NCBI GenBank assembly: GCA_004376785.1
Contig: SOIY01000007.1
Coordinates: 1-8,519, forward strand
Length of the DNA stretch: 8,519 nt
Direction of reading: 5' to 3'
Source: Candidatus Stahliibacteriota bacterium
GTDB taxonomy: Bacteria; Hydrothermota; Tepidihabitantia; SM23-42
The notes beneath the pieces were generated by a model, which did no database searches, had not been told where the DNA came from, and saw nothing but the letters and a program-made list of their open reading frames with translations. The stretch's first letter is position 1. Each line of letters begins with the position of its first letter. Both the position numbers and the translations under genes were made by a program. Shown here one piece after another: positions 1 through 5,670 of the stretch.

Positions 1-8
1 CATTTATT

Positions 9-26
9 CCCGTCCTGAAGGGCGAG
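9..26. other. Short imperfect hairpin downstream of the PorV-like gene
   Basis: Positions 9-15 (CCCGTCC) can pair with 20-26 (GGGCGAG) around a TGAA loop: seven positions with one C-A mismatch and one G-T wobble. It lies 8 nt past the stop codon of the minus-strand gene ending at 34. It could be the stem of a transcription terminator for that gene, but no T-run follows it on the minus strand. A CAT at 1-3 could equally be the start codon of a further minus-strand gene running off the window, with the GGACGGG of this hairpin as a poor ribosome-binding site. Neither reading is strong. Confidence 0.3.
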
Positions 27-33
27 ATATTAT

Positions 34-855
34 TTAGGGGTACGGGGTAAATGTAATAGAAAATTGGTGGGCATTTGAGAGTTCATTATAGACAAAAGAA
101 TACCCGATTTCATAATTTTGTATTTCTATAAGTAAACCGCTGGTAAAATCAAAATCAGAAAGACGTAGACCGAGTTCGGCTTCTCCTATTAGATTTTGAG
201 GTCTTAAATATTTTGTACCTAAAAGAAGTCTAATATTTTGATATTTATATAATAATCCAATATTTATTTCTAAATCAGGCAATTTCGATTCGATGAAAAT
301 ATCTATACTCCTGGGTAAAGTAAATTTTAAGCCAAGTGCAGTTGTAAACGGAATCCTGGTGTTTTGTGCGAATTCTTTACCCAAATTATCAACTTTTGCG
401 CCTATGGATATTTTATCAAAGTCTATATAAGAACTAATACCACCACATACACCATAGAGTGTATAATCATCGATTTTTTCGCCAAATGCTTTTATAGATA
501 CACCAAACAGACCCAATTTTCGTGCGAGAATTAGACACATATTATACGGATTAAACTCATTTGTTGGTATACCATACTCATTATATCCCTGAATCCCGCC
601 ATAATTTAAATAACTTATGCCAATACTATTATTTTTAAAACATGCACCCATTGAAAAAACATTAGTTGAATATAACCATCTGGATAAAGTGCAGTTAACT
701 TTTGTATTTTGGACAAGTGCAGGATTATGAAAGGCAGATAATCCTTCATCAATCATTATTGAAACACCACCTAATCCCTGAGACATGACACCAGGGGATA
801 ATTTCAGGAAATAGCTGGAGTTGATAGAGAATAATAACAGAATAATTGTTGTCAT
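34..855 (-). CDS. PorV/UPF0164-like outer-membrane beta-barrel protein
   Basis: The 273-residue product begins with a short hydrophobic segment (residues 3-12) like a signal peptide, though without the usual positive charges. Residues 16-48 contain a pattern typical of PorV/PorQ/UPF0164 proteins: a Lys-Leu-Ser-Pro-Gly stretch, Gly-Leu-Gly-Gly, an acidic turn, then Phe-His-Asn-Pro-Ala-Leu (compare the usual W-N-P-A-G-L). The rest is alternating polar and hydrophobic strands rich in Gly, Tyr and Phe, and it ends in an aromatic strand, as expected of a membrane barrel. Family members sit in the outer membrane; PorV itself takes part in type IX secretion. The protein is shorter than PorV (about 390 residues) and nearer PorQ-like barrels, so the exact role is open. 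The ATG at 855 is the only ATG after an in-frame stop shortly upstream, and no ribosome-binding site is visible. The gene follows the secreted nuclease gene after a 182-nt repeat-rich gap. Confidence 0.6.
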   Translation of the reverse strand: MTTIILLLFSINSSYFLKLSPGVMSQGLGGVSIMIDEGLSAFHNPALVQNTKVNCTLSRWLYSTNVFSMGACFKNNSIGISYLNYGGIQGYNEYGIPTNEFNPYNMCLILARKLGLFGVSIKAFGEKIDDYTLYGVCGGISSYIDFDKISIGAKVDNLGKEFAQNTRIPFTTALGLKFTLPRSIDIFIESKLPDLEINIGLLYKYQNIRLLLGTKYLRPQNLIGEAELGLRLSDFDFTSGLLIEIQNYEIGYSFVYNELSNAHQFSITFTPYP

Positions 856-911
856 AATAAAGTTAGTTTTATGTTAATCAATATAAAGCATCACGTTTAT
901 AGAAACATAAT

Positions 912-1030
912 GGTTATCAGGAAACCAGGCTATCAGGGAGTGGATATCAGGATAACAGGATATCAGAAGACAAAATCCCTGATCCTTTGATAATCTGATA
1001 CTCACATCCTGATGTTCTGATGATCTGGTG
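912..1030. repeat. Two-armed array of degenerate ATCAGG words forming an imperfect inverted repeat
   Basis: This fills most of the 856-1037 gap between two minus-strand genes. The left arm has the word ATCAGG or a one-base variant at 916, 924, 932, 946 and 954, and ATCAG at 962. The right arm has the reverse-complement word CTGAT or CCTGAT at 978, 995, 1008 and 1017. Read as reverse complement, the right arm aligns with the left over roughly 45 bases with one short insertion, for example ACCAG-GCT-ATCAG against ACCAG-ATC-ATCAG. The transcript could therefore fold into a long interrupted stem with its turn near 967-977. No open reading frame covers it. The function is unknown; it could insulate or end the upstream transcript, or be a decayed mobile repeat. 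Confidence 0.6.
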
Positions 1031-1037
1031 TCTATAC

Positions 1038-2279
1038 TCACTGCACTATTGCCAGTTTTGAATAGTAATTATGATCATCGTATCTTCCCTTAATCTCGAC
1101 ATGGACAAAGTAGATACCGACTGGTAATTTTCCTCTTCTCAATGTGAAATCAGTTGGACTCTGGGTCTCCGCAGCATATACGCGTTGACCAAGAATGTTT
1201 GTAATAGTAATATCTGCCTTCTGAAAATCATCATGCCAGGGAAACCGAATCTGAGACTCTGTTTCCATTGGATTTGGCCAAATCTTTACCACTTCCTTAG
1301 GTATATCTTGTTCAATGCCATCAACAATAATCACTGTAACTGGCAAGTGATCTGAAGCATAGTACAGGGCATCTGCAATATCACCGGGCACAGATTGATT
1401 ATCTCCATGATTTACTGCTAAATTAAAATGATTTTCATCATTGCCACAAATTGTATAGGAACCTGATATAATGTATAAGCTTGTACTATCTAAAAGATTT
1501 TGTGAACATAAAATCATATCGAATCGATCATCCAGACCTCCGCCAGCACCACCGTCCTGAAGTTGTTCAGTTCTTGAGGATTGAGTATGTAAGTAAGCAA
1601 AATCACTATTCTCATGCCAATCACCAGATGCATTTAAGGGATCAAACAAACGTCCATTATTATTTGCAAGATTATCTGTGAGTGTATGAAATGCTGGCTC
1701 ATCACTATAATAAATATTAAAATCACCCATTGCCAAAAAATTAGTTCCTGGATCTAAAGAATCGAGGTGATTTCTTAATATTGTGGCTTCTTGATGACGT
1801 ATCATCTCATTATTTGAACCTTGTGATGCCTTGAAGTGAACTGAAAAGATATAAAATTCTCTTTGTGAATCAATAATCTTTAATCTGTATTCAGCAATGT
1901 TTCTGACTGGTGTTGATAAGTATTGGCTGGATAAATATTCTACTTTATCGCTACGAAAAAACAACGCGTTATCTGTATCTGGGCCATCATTAAAAAGCAC
2001 TGCTTCAAATAGATTATTATGGTAGTTCATAACCGAATCGATGAATAGATCAACTCCATCCTGGCTCTGCATTTCCTGAACCACCAAAATATCAGGATTT
2101 TCATAGTCAATAATCTTACGAAAATCATCTATCCTGTACATGCCGATTGCTTCAGGGAAATTGAGAATGTTGTAGGTAACAATCTTAATTGTATCGGCAT
2201 AAGAGAAAATAGTAAAAACTAAAAAAAATAAAGGCAACAAGATATATACAGATTTTTTCCCGCTTACGATTATGCTCAT
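1038..2279 (-). CDS. Secreted endonuclease/exonuclease/phosphatase-family protein with type IX-type C-terminal sorting domain
   Basis: Starting at the ATG at 2279, the product has 413 residues. Residues 1-28 form a classical signal peptide: Lys-Lys at 8-9, a hydrophobic run at 11-25, and a probable cut after Ser-Tyr-Ala. The EEP (DNase I-like) fold follows with its catalytic signatures in order: Thr-Tyr-Asn (Asn37), Val-Gln-Glu (Glu69), Val-His-Phe (His148), Gly-Asp-Phe-Asn (Asp186, Asn188), an Arg-Phe-Asp-Met-Ile strand (Asp254) and Ser-Asp-His (309-311). Residues about 330-413 look like a Por-secretion C-terminal domain: Trp-Pro-Asn-Pro, an Asn-Ile-Leu-Gly-Gln strand, Gly-Ile-Tyr-Phe and a final Lys-Leu. 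The likely role is an exported metal-dependent nuclease or phosphoesterase released or anchored at the cell surface; the substrate cannot be told. An upstream in-frame start at 2396 would overlap the preceding gene and spoil the signal peptide, so it is rejected. No clear ribosome-binding site precedes 2279. Confidence 0.85.
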   Translation of the reverse strand: MSIIVSGKKSVYILLPLFFLVFTIFSYADTIKIVTYNILNFPEAIGMYRIDDFRKIIDYENPDILVVQEMQSQDGVDLFIDSVMNYHNNLFEAVLFNDGPDTDNALFFRSDKVEYLSSQYLSTPVRNIAEYRLKIIDSQREFYIFSVHFKASQGSNNEMIRHQEATILRNHLDSLDPGTNFLAMGDFNIYYSDEPAFHTLTDNLANNNGRLFDPLNASGDWHENSDFAYLHTQSSRTEQLQDGGAGGGLDDRFDMILCSQNLLDSTSLYIISGSYTICGNDENHFNLAVNHGDNQSVPGDIADALYYASDHLPVTVIIVDGIEQDIPKEVVKIWPNPMETESQIRFPWHDDFQKADITITNILGQRVYAAETQSPTDFTLRRGKLPVGIYFVHVEIKGRYDDHNYYSKLAIVQ

Positions 2280-2340
2280 ATTAGGATTAAAATGCTTTTT
2301 GAATGTATTTATATATAGATCACTAAACTTGATGGTAAAA

Positions 2341-2886
2341 TTATGGTATAAATACAGCAGCAGCAATAACAGTTGTCCATAGACCGTACTTATCACCGAT
2401 GGCCGTTTGGGTCGTATTTGTTGTCCTCACAATTTTTGTTGAGATCTTCCATAATTCTTTTCTTTCATCATAGCTTGTATCTGGATCAAAAGGCACGCCG
2501 AGCGTAGTTGCTAACATCTGGGCTGCTAAATCTTCTGCTTTATCACCTGTCTTGTTTTCAGTTTCGCCAAATGAATGATATTCTGATAGATAACCATATT
2601 GGTTTCTGTCTTTTGGTATTGCAACACCTATTGATGCAGCAATCAGACGGTGGGGTTCATTGGTGCTACATTCTGCCATTACTACATAAACTATTTCTCC
2701 TGGTGATAAATAATGAAGTCCCTTTGATTTTGAAAGAACTGGTACTCCTGGTGGTAGAATACTTGAACATCGCACAAGGTTAAATGAAGCTATTCCAGCA
2801 TTCCTAAGAGTTGCCTCAAAACTTACTAATTTTTCTTTGTGTTTACCAACACCTTTTGTTAAAAATATTTTCTTTGGTACTTGCAT
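2341..2886 (-). CDS. pdaD: Pyruvoyl-dependent arginine decarboxylase
   Basis: The 181-residue product matches the PvlArgDC family, which converts arginine to agmatine and CO2, the first step of one route to polyamines. The proenzyme cleaves itself at a Ser-Ser bond, and the second serine becomes the pyruvoyl cofactor. Here the site is Ser41-Ser42 in the motif Asn-Leu-Val-Arg-Cys-Ser-Ser-Ile-Leu-Pro, giving a beta chain of about 41 and an alpha chain of about 140 residues. Asn36 matches the residue needed for cleavage in the Methanocaldococcus jannaschii enzyme (Asn47). Glu102 in Ser-Glu-Tyr-His matches its catalytic Glu109. Ala-Ile-Pro-Lys-Asp (89-93) is also family-typical. The start has AGAGG at 2893-2897 with 6-nt spacing. 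The gene begins 12 nt after tRNA-Ala on the same strand and probably shares its transcript. The secreted nuclease follows after 61 nt. Confidence 0.9.
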   Translation of the reverse strand: MQVPKKIFLTKGVGKHKEKLVSFEATLRNAGIASFNLVRCSSILPPGVPVLSKSKGLHYLSPGEIVYVVMAECSTNEPHRLIAASIGVAIPKDRNQYGYLSEYHSFGETENKTGDKAEDLAAQMLATTLGVPFDPDTSYDERKELWKISTKIVRTTNTTQTAIGDKYGLWTTVIAAAVFIP

Positions 2887-2892
2887 CTTTAT

Positions 2893-2897
2893 CCTCT
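2893..2897 (-). promoter_or_regulatory. Ribosome-binding site of pdaD, next to the tRNA-Ala 3' end
   Basis: On the minus strand AGAGG lies 6 nt before the ATG at 2886 and begins only 2 nt after the discriminator base of tRNA-Ala (2899). Removing the tRNA from a joint transcript would leave a decarboxylase mRNA whose 12-nt leader consists almost entirely of this site. Confidence 0.65.
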
Positions 2898-2898
2898 A

Positions 2899-2971
2899 TG
2901 GAGCAGACCAGAGTCGAACTGGCGGCCTTCTCGCTGCGAACGAGACGCTCTCCCAACTGAGCTACTGCCCC
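2899..2971 (-). tRNA. tRNA-Ala (anticodon CGC)
   Basis: A full cloverleaf is readable on the minus strand. The acceptor stem GGGGCAG (2971-2965) pairs with CTGCTCC (2906-2900) and contains the G3:U70 wobble that marks alanine tRNAs. The D stem is GCTC/GAGC. The anticodon stem TCTCG/CGAGA encloses the loop TTCGCAG, anticodon CGC (2938-2936), reading GCG codons. The T arm has TTCGACT in the loop, and the variable region is 5 nt. The discriminator is A73 (2899). CCA is not encoded, so a CCA-adding enzyme is needed. It sits between gmk and the arginine decarboxylase gene. Confidence 0.97.
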
Positions 2972-2982
2972 TTAATTACGCT

Positions 2983-3011
2983 ATTATAGCAAAAAAGATT
3001 TCTAAAGTCAA
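2983..3011 (-). promoter_or_regulatory. Near-consensus sigma70-type promoter of tRNA-Ala
   Basis: On the minus strand TTGACT (3011-3006) and TATAAT (2988-2983) are separated by 17 bp. TGC directly before the -10 box gives an extended -10 element. The predicted start near 2976 is about 5 nt before the tRNA 5' end at 2971. It fits in the 50-nt gap after gmk. Only one base of the two hexamers differs from consensus. The same promoter probably serves the arginine decarboxylase gene downstream. Confidence 0.8.
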
Positions 3012-3021
3012 CAAATTTAAG

Positions 3022-3588
3022 CTACTCCTCTATTTCTTTTTCGATTATAGAAATGATATTCTCTACTGTTGCTTTGAGGTCACGGTTTTCGATAACGTAT
3101 TTATATTCATTTTTATGTTCGAACTCCTCGCGCGCATTAACGAGGCGTTTGTTTATTATTGCATTTTCATCCGTATTGCGTTTTAGGAGTCTCTTTTTTA
3201 ATTCCCGAATATTTGGTGGGATTATAAAAAAATATAACCCATCTGGATACAGTTGCATCAAATATTTTGCACCTTTCACATCCACATCCATTAGTACATG
3301 ATGCCCTTGTGCTAAATTATCCTCCAAAAAACGTTTCGGGGTTCCATAGAAATTACCATGTACCTCTGCATACTCGATAAATAAACCCTTATCTATCCAC
3401 TCTTTGAATTCTTTTTCTGACAGAAAGATGTACTCTTTTCCATTCTTCTCTCCCCTTCTTTTGGGCCTTGAGGTCGCTGAAATAGAAAAACGGATATCTG
3501 AACGGTTTTCGAGTATCTTTTTACAGATGGTTGTTTTACCAACACCTGATGGTCCTAAAAGAACAATTAATTTACCCCTATTCATCAT
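3022..3588 (-). CDS. gmk: Guanylate kinase
   Basis: The 188-residue cytoplasmic enzyme phosphorylates GMP to GDP with ATP. The P-loop Gly-Pro-Ser-Gly-Val-Gly-Lys-Thr is at residues 12-19. The GMP-binding part follows: Ser-Ala-Thr-Ser-Arg-Pro (37-42), a Gly-Glu-Lys-Asn-Gly-Lys-Glu-Tyr stretch (46-53) and Glu-Tyr-Ala-Glu-Val-His-Gly-Asn-Phe-Tyr-Gly-Thr-Pro (72-84). Asp-Val-Asp-Val-Lys-Gly-Ala (101-107) has Lys where Gln is usual. The lid carries Lys-Arg-Asn-Thr-Asp (136-140). The length is near normal for bacterial Gmk (about 200). Two ATGs stand in tandem at 3588 and 3585; the first follows directly on the yicC stop codon (TAA-ATG-ATG). No strong ribosome-binding site is seen, so translational coupling to yicC is likely. 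A yicC-gmk order is common in bacteria; rpoZ, often next, is absent here and tRNA-Ala follows instead. Confidence 0.97.
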   Translation of the reverse strand: MMNRGKLIVLLGPSGVGKTTICKKILENRSDIRFSISATSRPKRRGEKNGKEYIFLSEKEFKEWIDKGLFIEYAEVHGNFYGTPKRFLEDNLAQGHHVLMDVDVKGAKYLMQLYPDGLYFFIIPPNIRELKKRLLKRNTDENAIINKRLVNAREEFEHKNEYKYVIENRDLKATVENIISIIEKEIEE

Positions 3589-4464
3589 TTACTCAATATT
3601 TTGCACCTGCTCTCTTATTTTTTCAATTTCTTCTTTTATTAGAATAACAGCCTTGCTTATCTCGAGGAAATTAGCTTTAACACTGAGTGTATTTGCTTCA
3701 CGTTGCATTTCTTGAAGAAGGAAATTAAGTCTTCTGCCAGGATGATCCTCATTATCCAATGATTCTTTAAAAAATGACAAGTGACTACAGAGCCTCTTGC
3801 ATTCCTCGGTTACATCTGTGCGGTCAACAGTATACAGTAACTCTTGATAAAATCTTTCTTCATCTAATTCCTTTTTATAATTTTTTACTAAATCAACAAG
3901 GCGGTTTTTATACTCCTCATTCCTTTCTGGAATTAATTTTTCAATGTTATGAACATTTTTTTCTATGATACGTCTAGATTTTCTGATTTCTTTAGCAGTA
4001 TTTTCACCTTCCCTTTTTTTCATTTTCAAAAAGGAATCTATAGCATTTTCTAAAATTGGTTTAAAATCCTTATAAATATGTGTTGAATCTTTTTGATATT
4101 GACTGAATTTTATCAGTCCTGGGATCGAAAGTAATGTATTTATGTCTACAGTTCCACTTATCTTATATTCATTTTTTAATTCATCCACAAGTCTCAAATA
4201 GGCAAGTAGCAGAGCTTTGTCAACTTCTACTTTACTTGGCAAAATCTCTCTATCCTGTTGGATAAGAACAACAATATGACCTCTTGAAACCTTGCTTTGG
4301 ATACATCTTCGAATTTCGTCCTCAAATGGTACAAGGCCATTTGGACATTTTACAGAAATTTCCAAAAAACGATGATTGTACGATTTTATTTCAATATCAA
4401 ATTTAATAGGTGGATACTTAATCTCACCACTTGCACGACCTATTCCAGTCATACTATAAGGCAT
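3589..4464 (-). CDS. yicC: YicC/YloC-family endoribonuclease
   Basis: The 291-residue product has the usual family length (about 290). It opens with Met-Pro-Tyr-Ser-Met-Thr-Gly-Ile-Gly-Arg, matching the conserved YicC N-terminus (Ser-Met-Thr-x-x-Gly-Arg). The C-terminal DUF1732 part is strongly conserved: Arg-Thr-Asp-Val-Thr-Glu-Glu, a Ser-His-x4-Phe segment, Gly-Arg-Arg-Leu-Asn-Phe-Leu-Leu-Gln-Glu-Met-Gln-Arg-Glu, and a Glu-Lys-Ile-Arg-Glu-Gln-Val-Gln-Asn close. The middle is highly charged and helical. E. coli YicC is an endoribonuclease reported to act on small RNAs; the RNA targets here cannot be predicted. The start ATG follows directly on the dtd stop codon, and a strong GGAGG lies inside the last dtd codons, so the two genes are translated as a unit. 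gmk follows with no gap. Confidence 0.93.
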   Translation of the reverse strand: MPYSMTGIGRASGEIKYPPIKFDIEIKSYNHRFLEISVKCPNGLVPFEDEIRRCIQSKVSRGHIVVLIQQDREILPSKVEVDKALLLAYLRLVDELKNEYKISGTVDINTLLSIPGLIKFSQYQKDSTHIYKDFKPILENAIDSFLKMKKREGENTAKEIRKSRRIIEKNVHNIEKLIPERNEEYKNRLVDLVKNYKKELDEERFYQELLYTVDRTDVTEECKRLCSHLSFFKESLDNEDHPGRRLNFLLQEMQREANTLSVKANFLEISKAVILIKEEIEKIREQVQNIE

Positions 4465-4902
4465 CTATTCCTCCATTATTATTGTTACCGGACCTCTATT
4501 TTCTAATGAAACGAGCATTCGCTCACCGAAGACTCCGCCTTTTGTTGATATACCTAAGCTATTGAGTGTTGAAATGAAATACTCGTAGAGTTTCTTTGCC
4601 TCTTCTGGTCCTTCTGCCTCAGTAAAGGAAGGCCTTCTTCCATGTGAAGTATCAGCCAATAAAGTAAATTGAGAAACTACCAGTGCACTGCCATTCACAT
4701 CTTTAATAGACAGATTAAATTTTCCATTATTGTCTTCAAATATACGTAAATTAACGCATTTCTCAGCTAATTCTTTTGTATGTTCTTCTTTATCACCTTT
4801 TTTAATTCCAAGCAGGATCACCAACCCATTTCCGATTTCTGATACTAATTTATCTTTTACAGTAACACGGGCTTTTGAGACCCTTTGAATAACAGCTTTC
4901 AT
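4465..4902 (-). CDS. dtd: D-aminoacyl-tRNA deacylase
   Basis: The 145-residue product matches DTD in length and throughout its sequence. The enzyme hydrolyses D-amino acids (and glycine mischarged on tRNA-Ala) from tRNA as a proofreading step in the cytoplasm. The N-terminus Met-Lys-Ala-Val-Ile-Gln-Arg-Val is canonical and fixes the start. Ser-Gln-Phe-Thr-Leu-Leu at 77-82 carries the active-site Thr80. Gly-Arg-Arg-Pro-Ser-Phe (88-93) is conserved. Asn-Arg-Gly-Pro-Val-Thr (135-140) is the Gly-cisPro motif that gives chiral selectivity; Asn-Asp-Gly-Pro is more usual. The gene ends in Met-Glu-Glu-stop, whose codons hold the yicC ribosome-binding site. The gene upstream ends 48 nt earlier. The region just before the start lacks a normally spaced ribosome-binding site: AAGGAG lies about 28 nt away, next to a nine-codon leader frame. 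Confidence 0.96.
   Translation of the reverse strand: MKAVIQRVSKARVTVKDKLVSEIGNGLVILLGIKKGDKEEHTKELAEKCVNLRIFEDNNGKFNLSIKDVNGSALVVSQFTLLADTSHGRRPSFTEAEGPEEAKKLYEYFISTLNSLGISTKGGVFGERMLVSLENRGPVTIIMEE
4470..4474 (-). promoter_or_regulatory. Ribosome-binding site of yicC embedded in the dtd 3' end
   Basis: GGAGG on the minus strand lies 5 nt before the yicC ATG at 4464, inside the codons for the final Met-Glu-Glu of dtd. The order ATG-GAG-GAA-TAG-ATG couples the two genes with no intergenic base. Confidence 0.8.
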
Positions 4903-4936
4903 AATGTTAGCACGAGATAAATCTCCATACTCCTTT
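4903..4936 (-). promoter_or_regulatory. Leader of dtd with distant Shine-Dalgarno, small hairpin and nine-codon frame
   Basis: On the minus strand AAGGAG is followed after one base by an ATG (4928-4926). It opens a nine-codon frame (Met-Glu-Ile-Tyr-Leu-Val-Leu-Thr-Leu) whose TGA overlaps the dtd ATG as ATGA. Inside it GAGA and TCTC can form a 4-bp hairpin with a TTTA loop. The spacing of AAGGAG to the small ATG is unusually short, so either the hairpin brings the site nearer to dtd or the small frame is translated and coupled. Both are inference. Confidence 0.3.
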
Positions 4937-4950
4937 TATTTGTACGGATA

Positions 4951-5559
4951 TCATTGCTTTAGTGTATTTAATATAGCAGTAGCAAATTCCTTTGATGCAT
5001 CAGGGTTTGAACCAGTAATAATATTACCACTTACCTCAACATCAGCGTCTGTATAATCTGCATCGTATTTTTCAATGTGTTCCTTAACTGTTGGATAAAC
5101 AGTTGCTTTAATATCCTTTAATATTCCGGCACGGGCAAGGACAACTGGCGCAATACAGATTGCAGCAATAGTTTTTTTTGTTGCGTTGAAATTTTGCACT
5201 ATTTTATAAAGTGTGGTATTATCCCATAAAATCTTGCAACCAGTGCCACCAACAATAACGAGTGCATCAAAGCTATCTGGTATCACTTGATCAAGCAAAA
5301 TATCTGGTGTGACTACCATTCCGAGCATTCCTTTAGCAGGTACAGTATCAGTTGAGGCAACAATTACTTTTATCCCAGAATCAGTAAATAAATCATAGGG
5401 CTCTTTAAATTCTTCATCACGAAAATCTTTTGGAGCGATCACCATTAAAACTGATTTATCAATCTGTATTCGCTGTTCTGGAGAAACTACTTGTGTTTGC
5501 TCTTCTCCCCCACCACAACATATAGTTAAAAGAATTGCCAGAGTAAAAATCCTCTTCAT
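4951..5559 (-). CDS. DJ-1/PfpI-family protein, probable exported lipoprotein
   Basis: From the ATG at 5559 the product has 202 residues. Residues 1-15 form a short signal peptide (Lys-Arg, hydrophobic run, Cys14-Cys15, then Gly-Gly-Gly-Glu-Glu), suggesting a lipoprotein. The residue before the cysteine is Ile rather than Gly, Ala or Ser, so the lipobox is not canonical. The DJ-1/PfpI domain spans about residues 36-202. Glu50 aligns with the conserved acid of the family, Val-Ile-Val-Gly-Gly-Thr-Gly (101-107) is the glycine turn, and Cys135 in Ala-Ala-Ile-Cys-Ile-Ala-Pro is the nucleophile-elbow cysteine. His, usual after this Cys in PfpI proteases, is Ile here, so classical protease activity is doubtful; glyoxalase- or chaperone-type roles are alternatives. 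AGGAGG at 5564-5569, 4 nt upstream, supports this start over a TTG at 5574. The gene lies between tRNA-Gly and dtd; its function there is not clear. Confidence 0.8.
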   Translation of the reverse strand: MKRIFTLAILLTICCGGGEEQTQVVSPEQRIQIDKSVLMVIAPKDFRDEEFKEPYDLFTDSGIKVIVASTDTVPAKGMLGMVVTPDILLDQVIPDSFDALVIVGGTGCKILWDNTTLYKIVQNFNATKKTIAAICIAPVVLARAGILKDIKATVYPTVKEHIEKYDADYTDADVEVSGNIITGSNPDASKEFATAILNTLKQ

Positions 5560-5563
5560 GATT

Positions 5564-5569
5564 CCTCCT
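5564..5569 (-). promoter_or_regulatory. Ribosome-binding site of the DJ-1/PfpI-family gene
   Basis: A perfect AGGAGG lies 4 nt before the ATG at 5559 and decides that start over the in-frame TTG at 5574, which would place the site inside the coding region. Confidence 0.8.
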
Positions 5570-5592
5570 AACAAAACAGATAATAGATTTCG

Positions 5593-5660
5593 GATACTAG
5601 ACGCTAGTTCAGGTGATTGTTGACTTTTTCACTAGTATCTAGCCACTAGTATCTAGCCAC
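5593..5660. repeat. CTAG-rich repeat: 14-bp tandem pair plus inverted copy
   Basis: CACTAGTATCTAGC occurs twice in tandem (5630-5643, 5644-5657) with three further bases of a third copy. Upstream, GATACTAGACGCTAG at 5593-5607 is complementary to 5639-5653 at 13 of 15 positions, giving a potential stem with a 31-nt loop. The tetramer CTAG occurs six times in 64 bp. The element lies between tRNA-Gly and the DJ-1-family gene, both on the minus strand. No protein is encoded. It may act as a terminator-like or processing structure for the tRNA transcript, or be a dispersed repeat. Confidence 0.75.
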
Positions 5661-5670
5661 TGTTTTTATA

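Noticed and set aside
1..33. Right end of an IS200/IS605-type element, suggested by the CCCGTCC-TGAA-GGGCGAG hairpin
   Set aside because: No transposase or TnpB sequence is present in the window, and the hairpin alone is too short and imperfect to support an insertion sequence.
2280..2396. N-terminal extension of the nuclease gene by 39 codons
   Set aside because: It would overlap the decarboxylase gene by 56 bases and put an odd hydrophobic stretch before a good signal peptide that starts at 2279.
2881..3186. Plus-strand open frame of 101 codons
   Set aside because: It runs through the tRNA-Ala gene, its promoter and the antisense of gmk; its first residues are merely a translation of the reverse of the tRNA.
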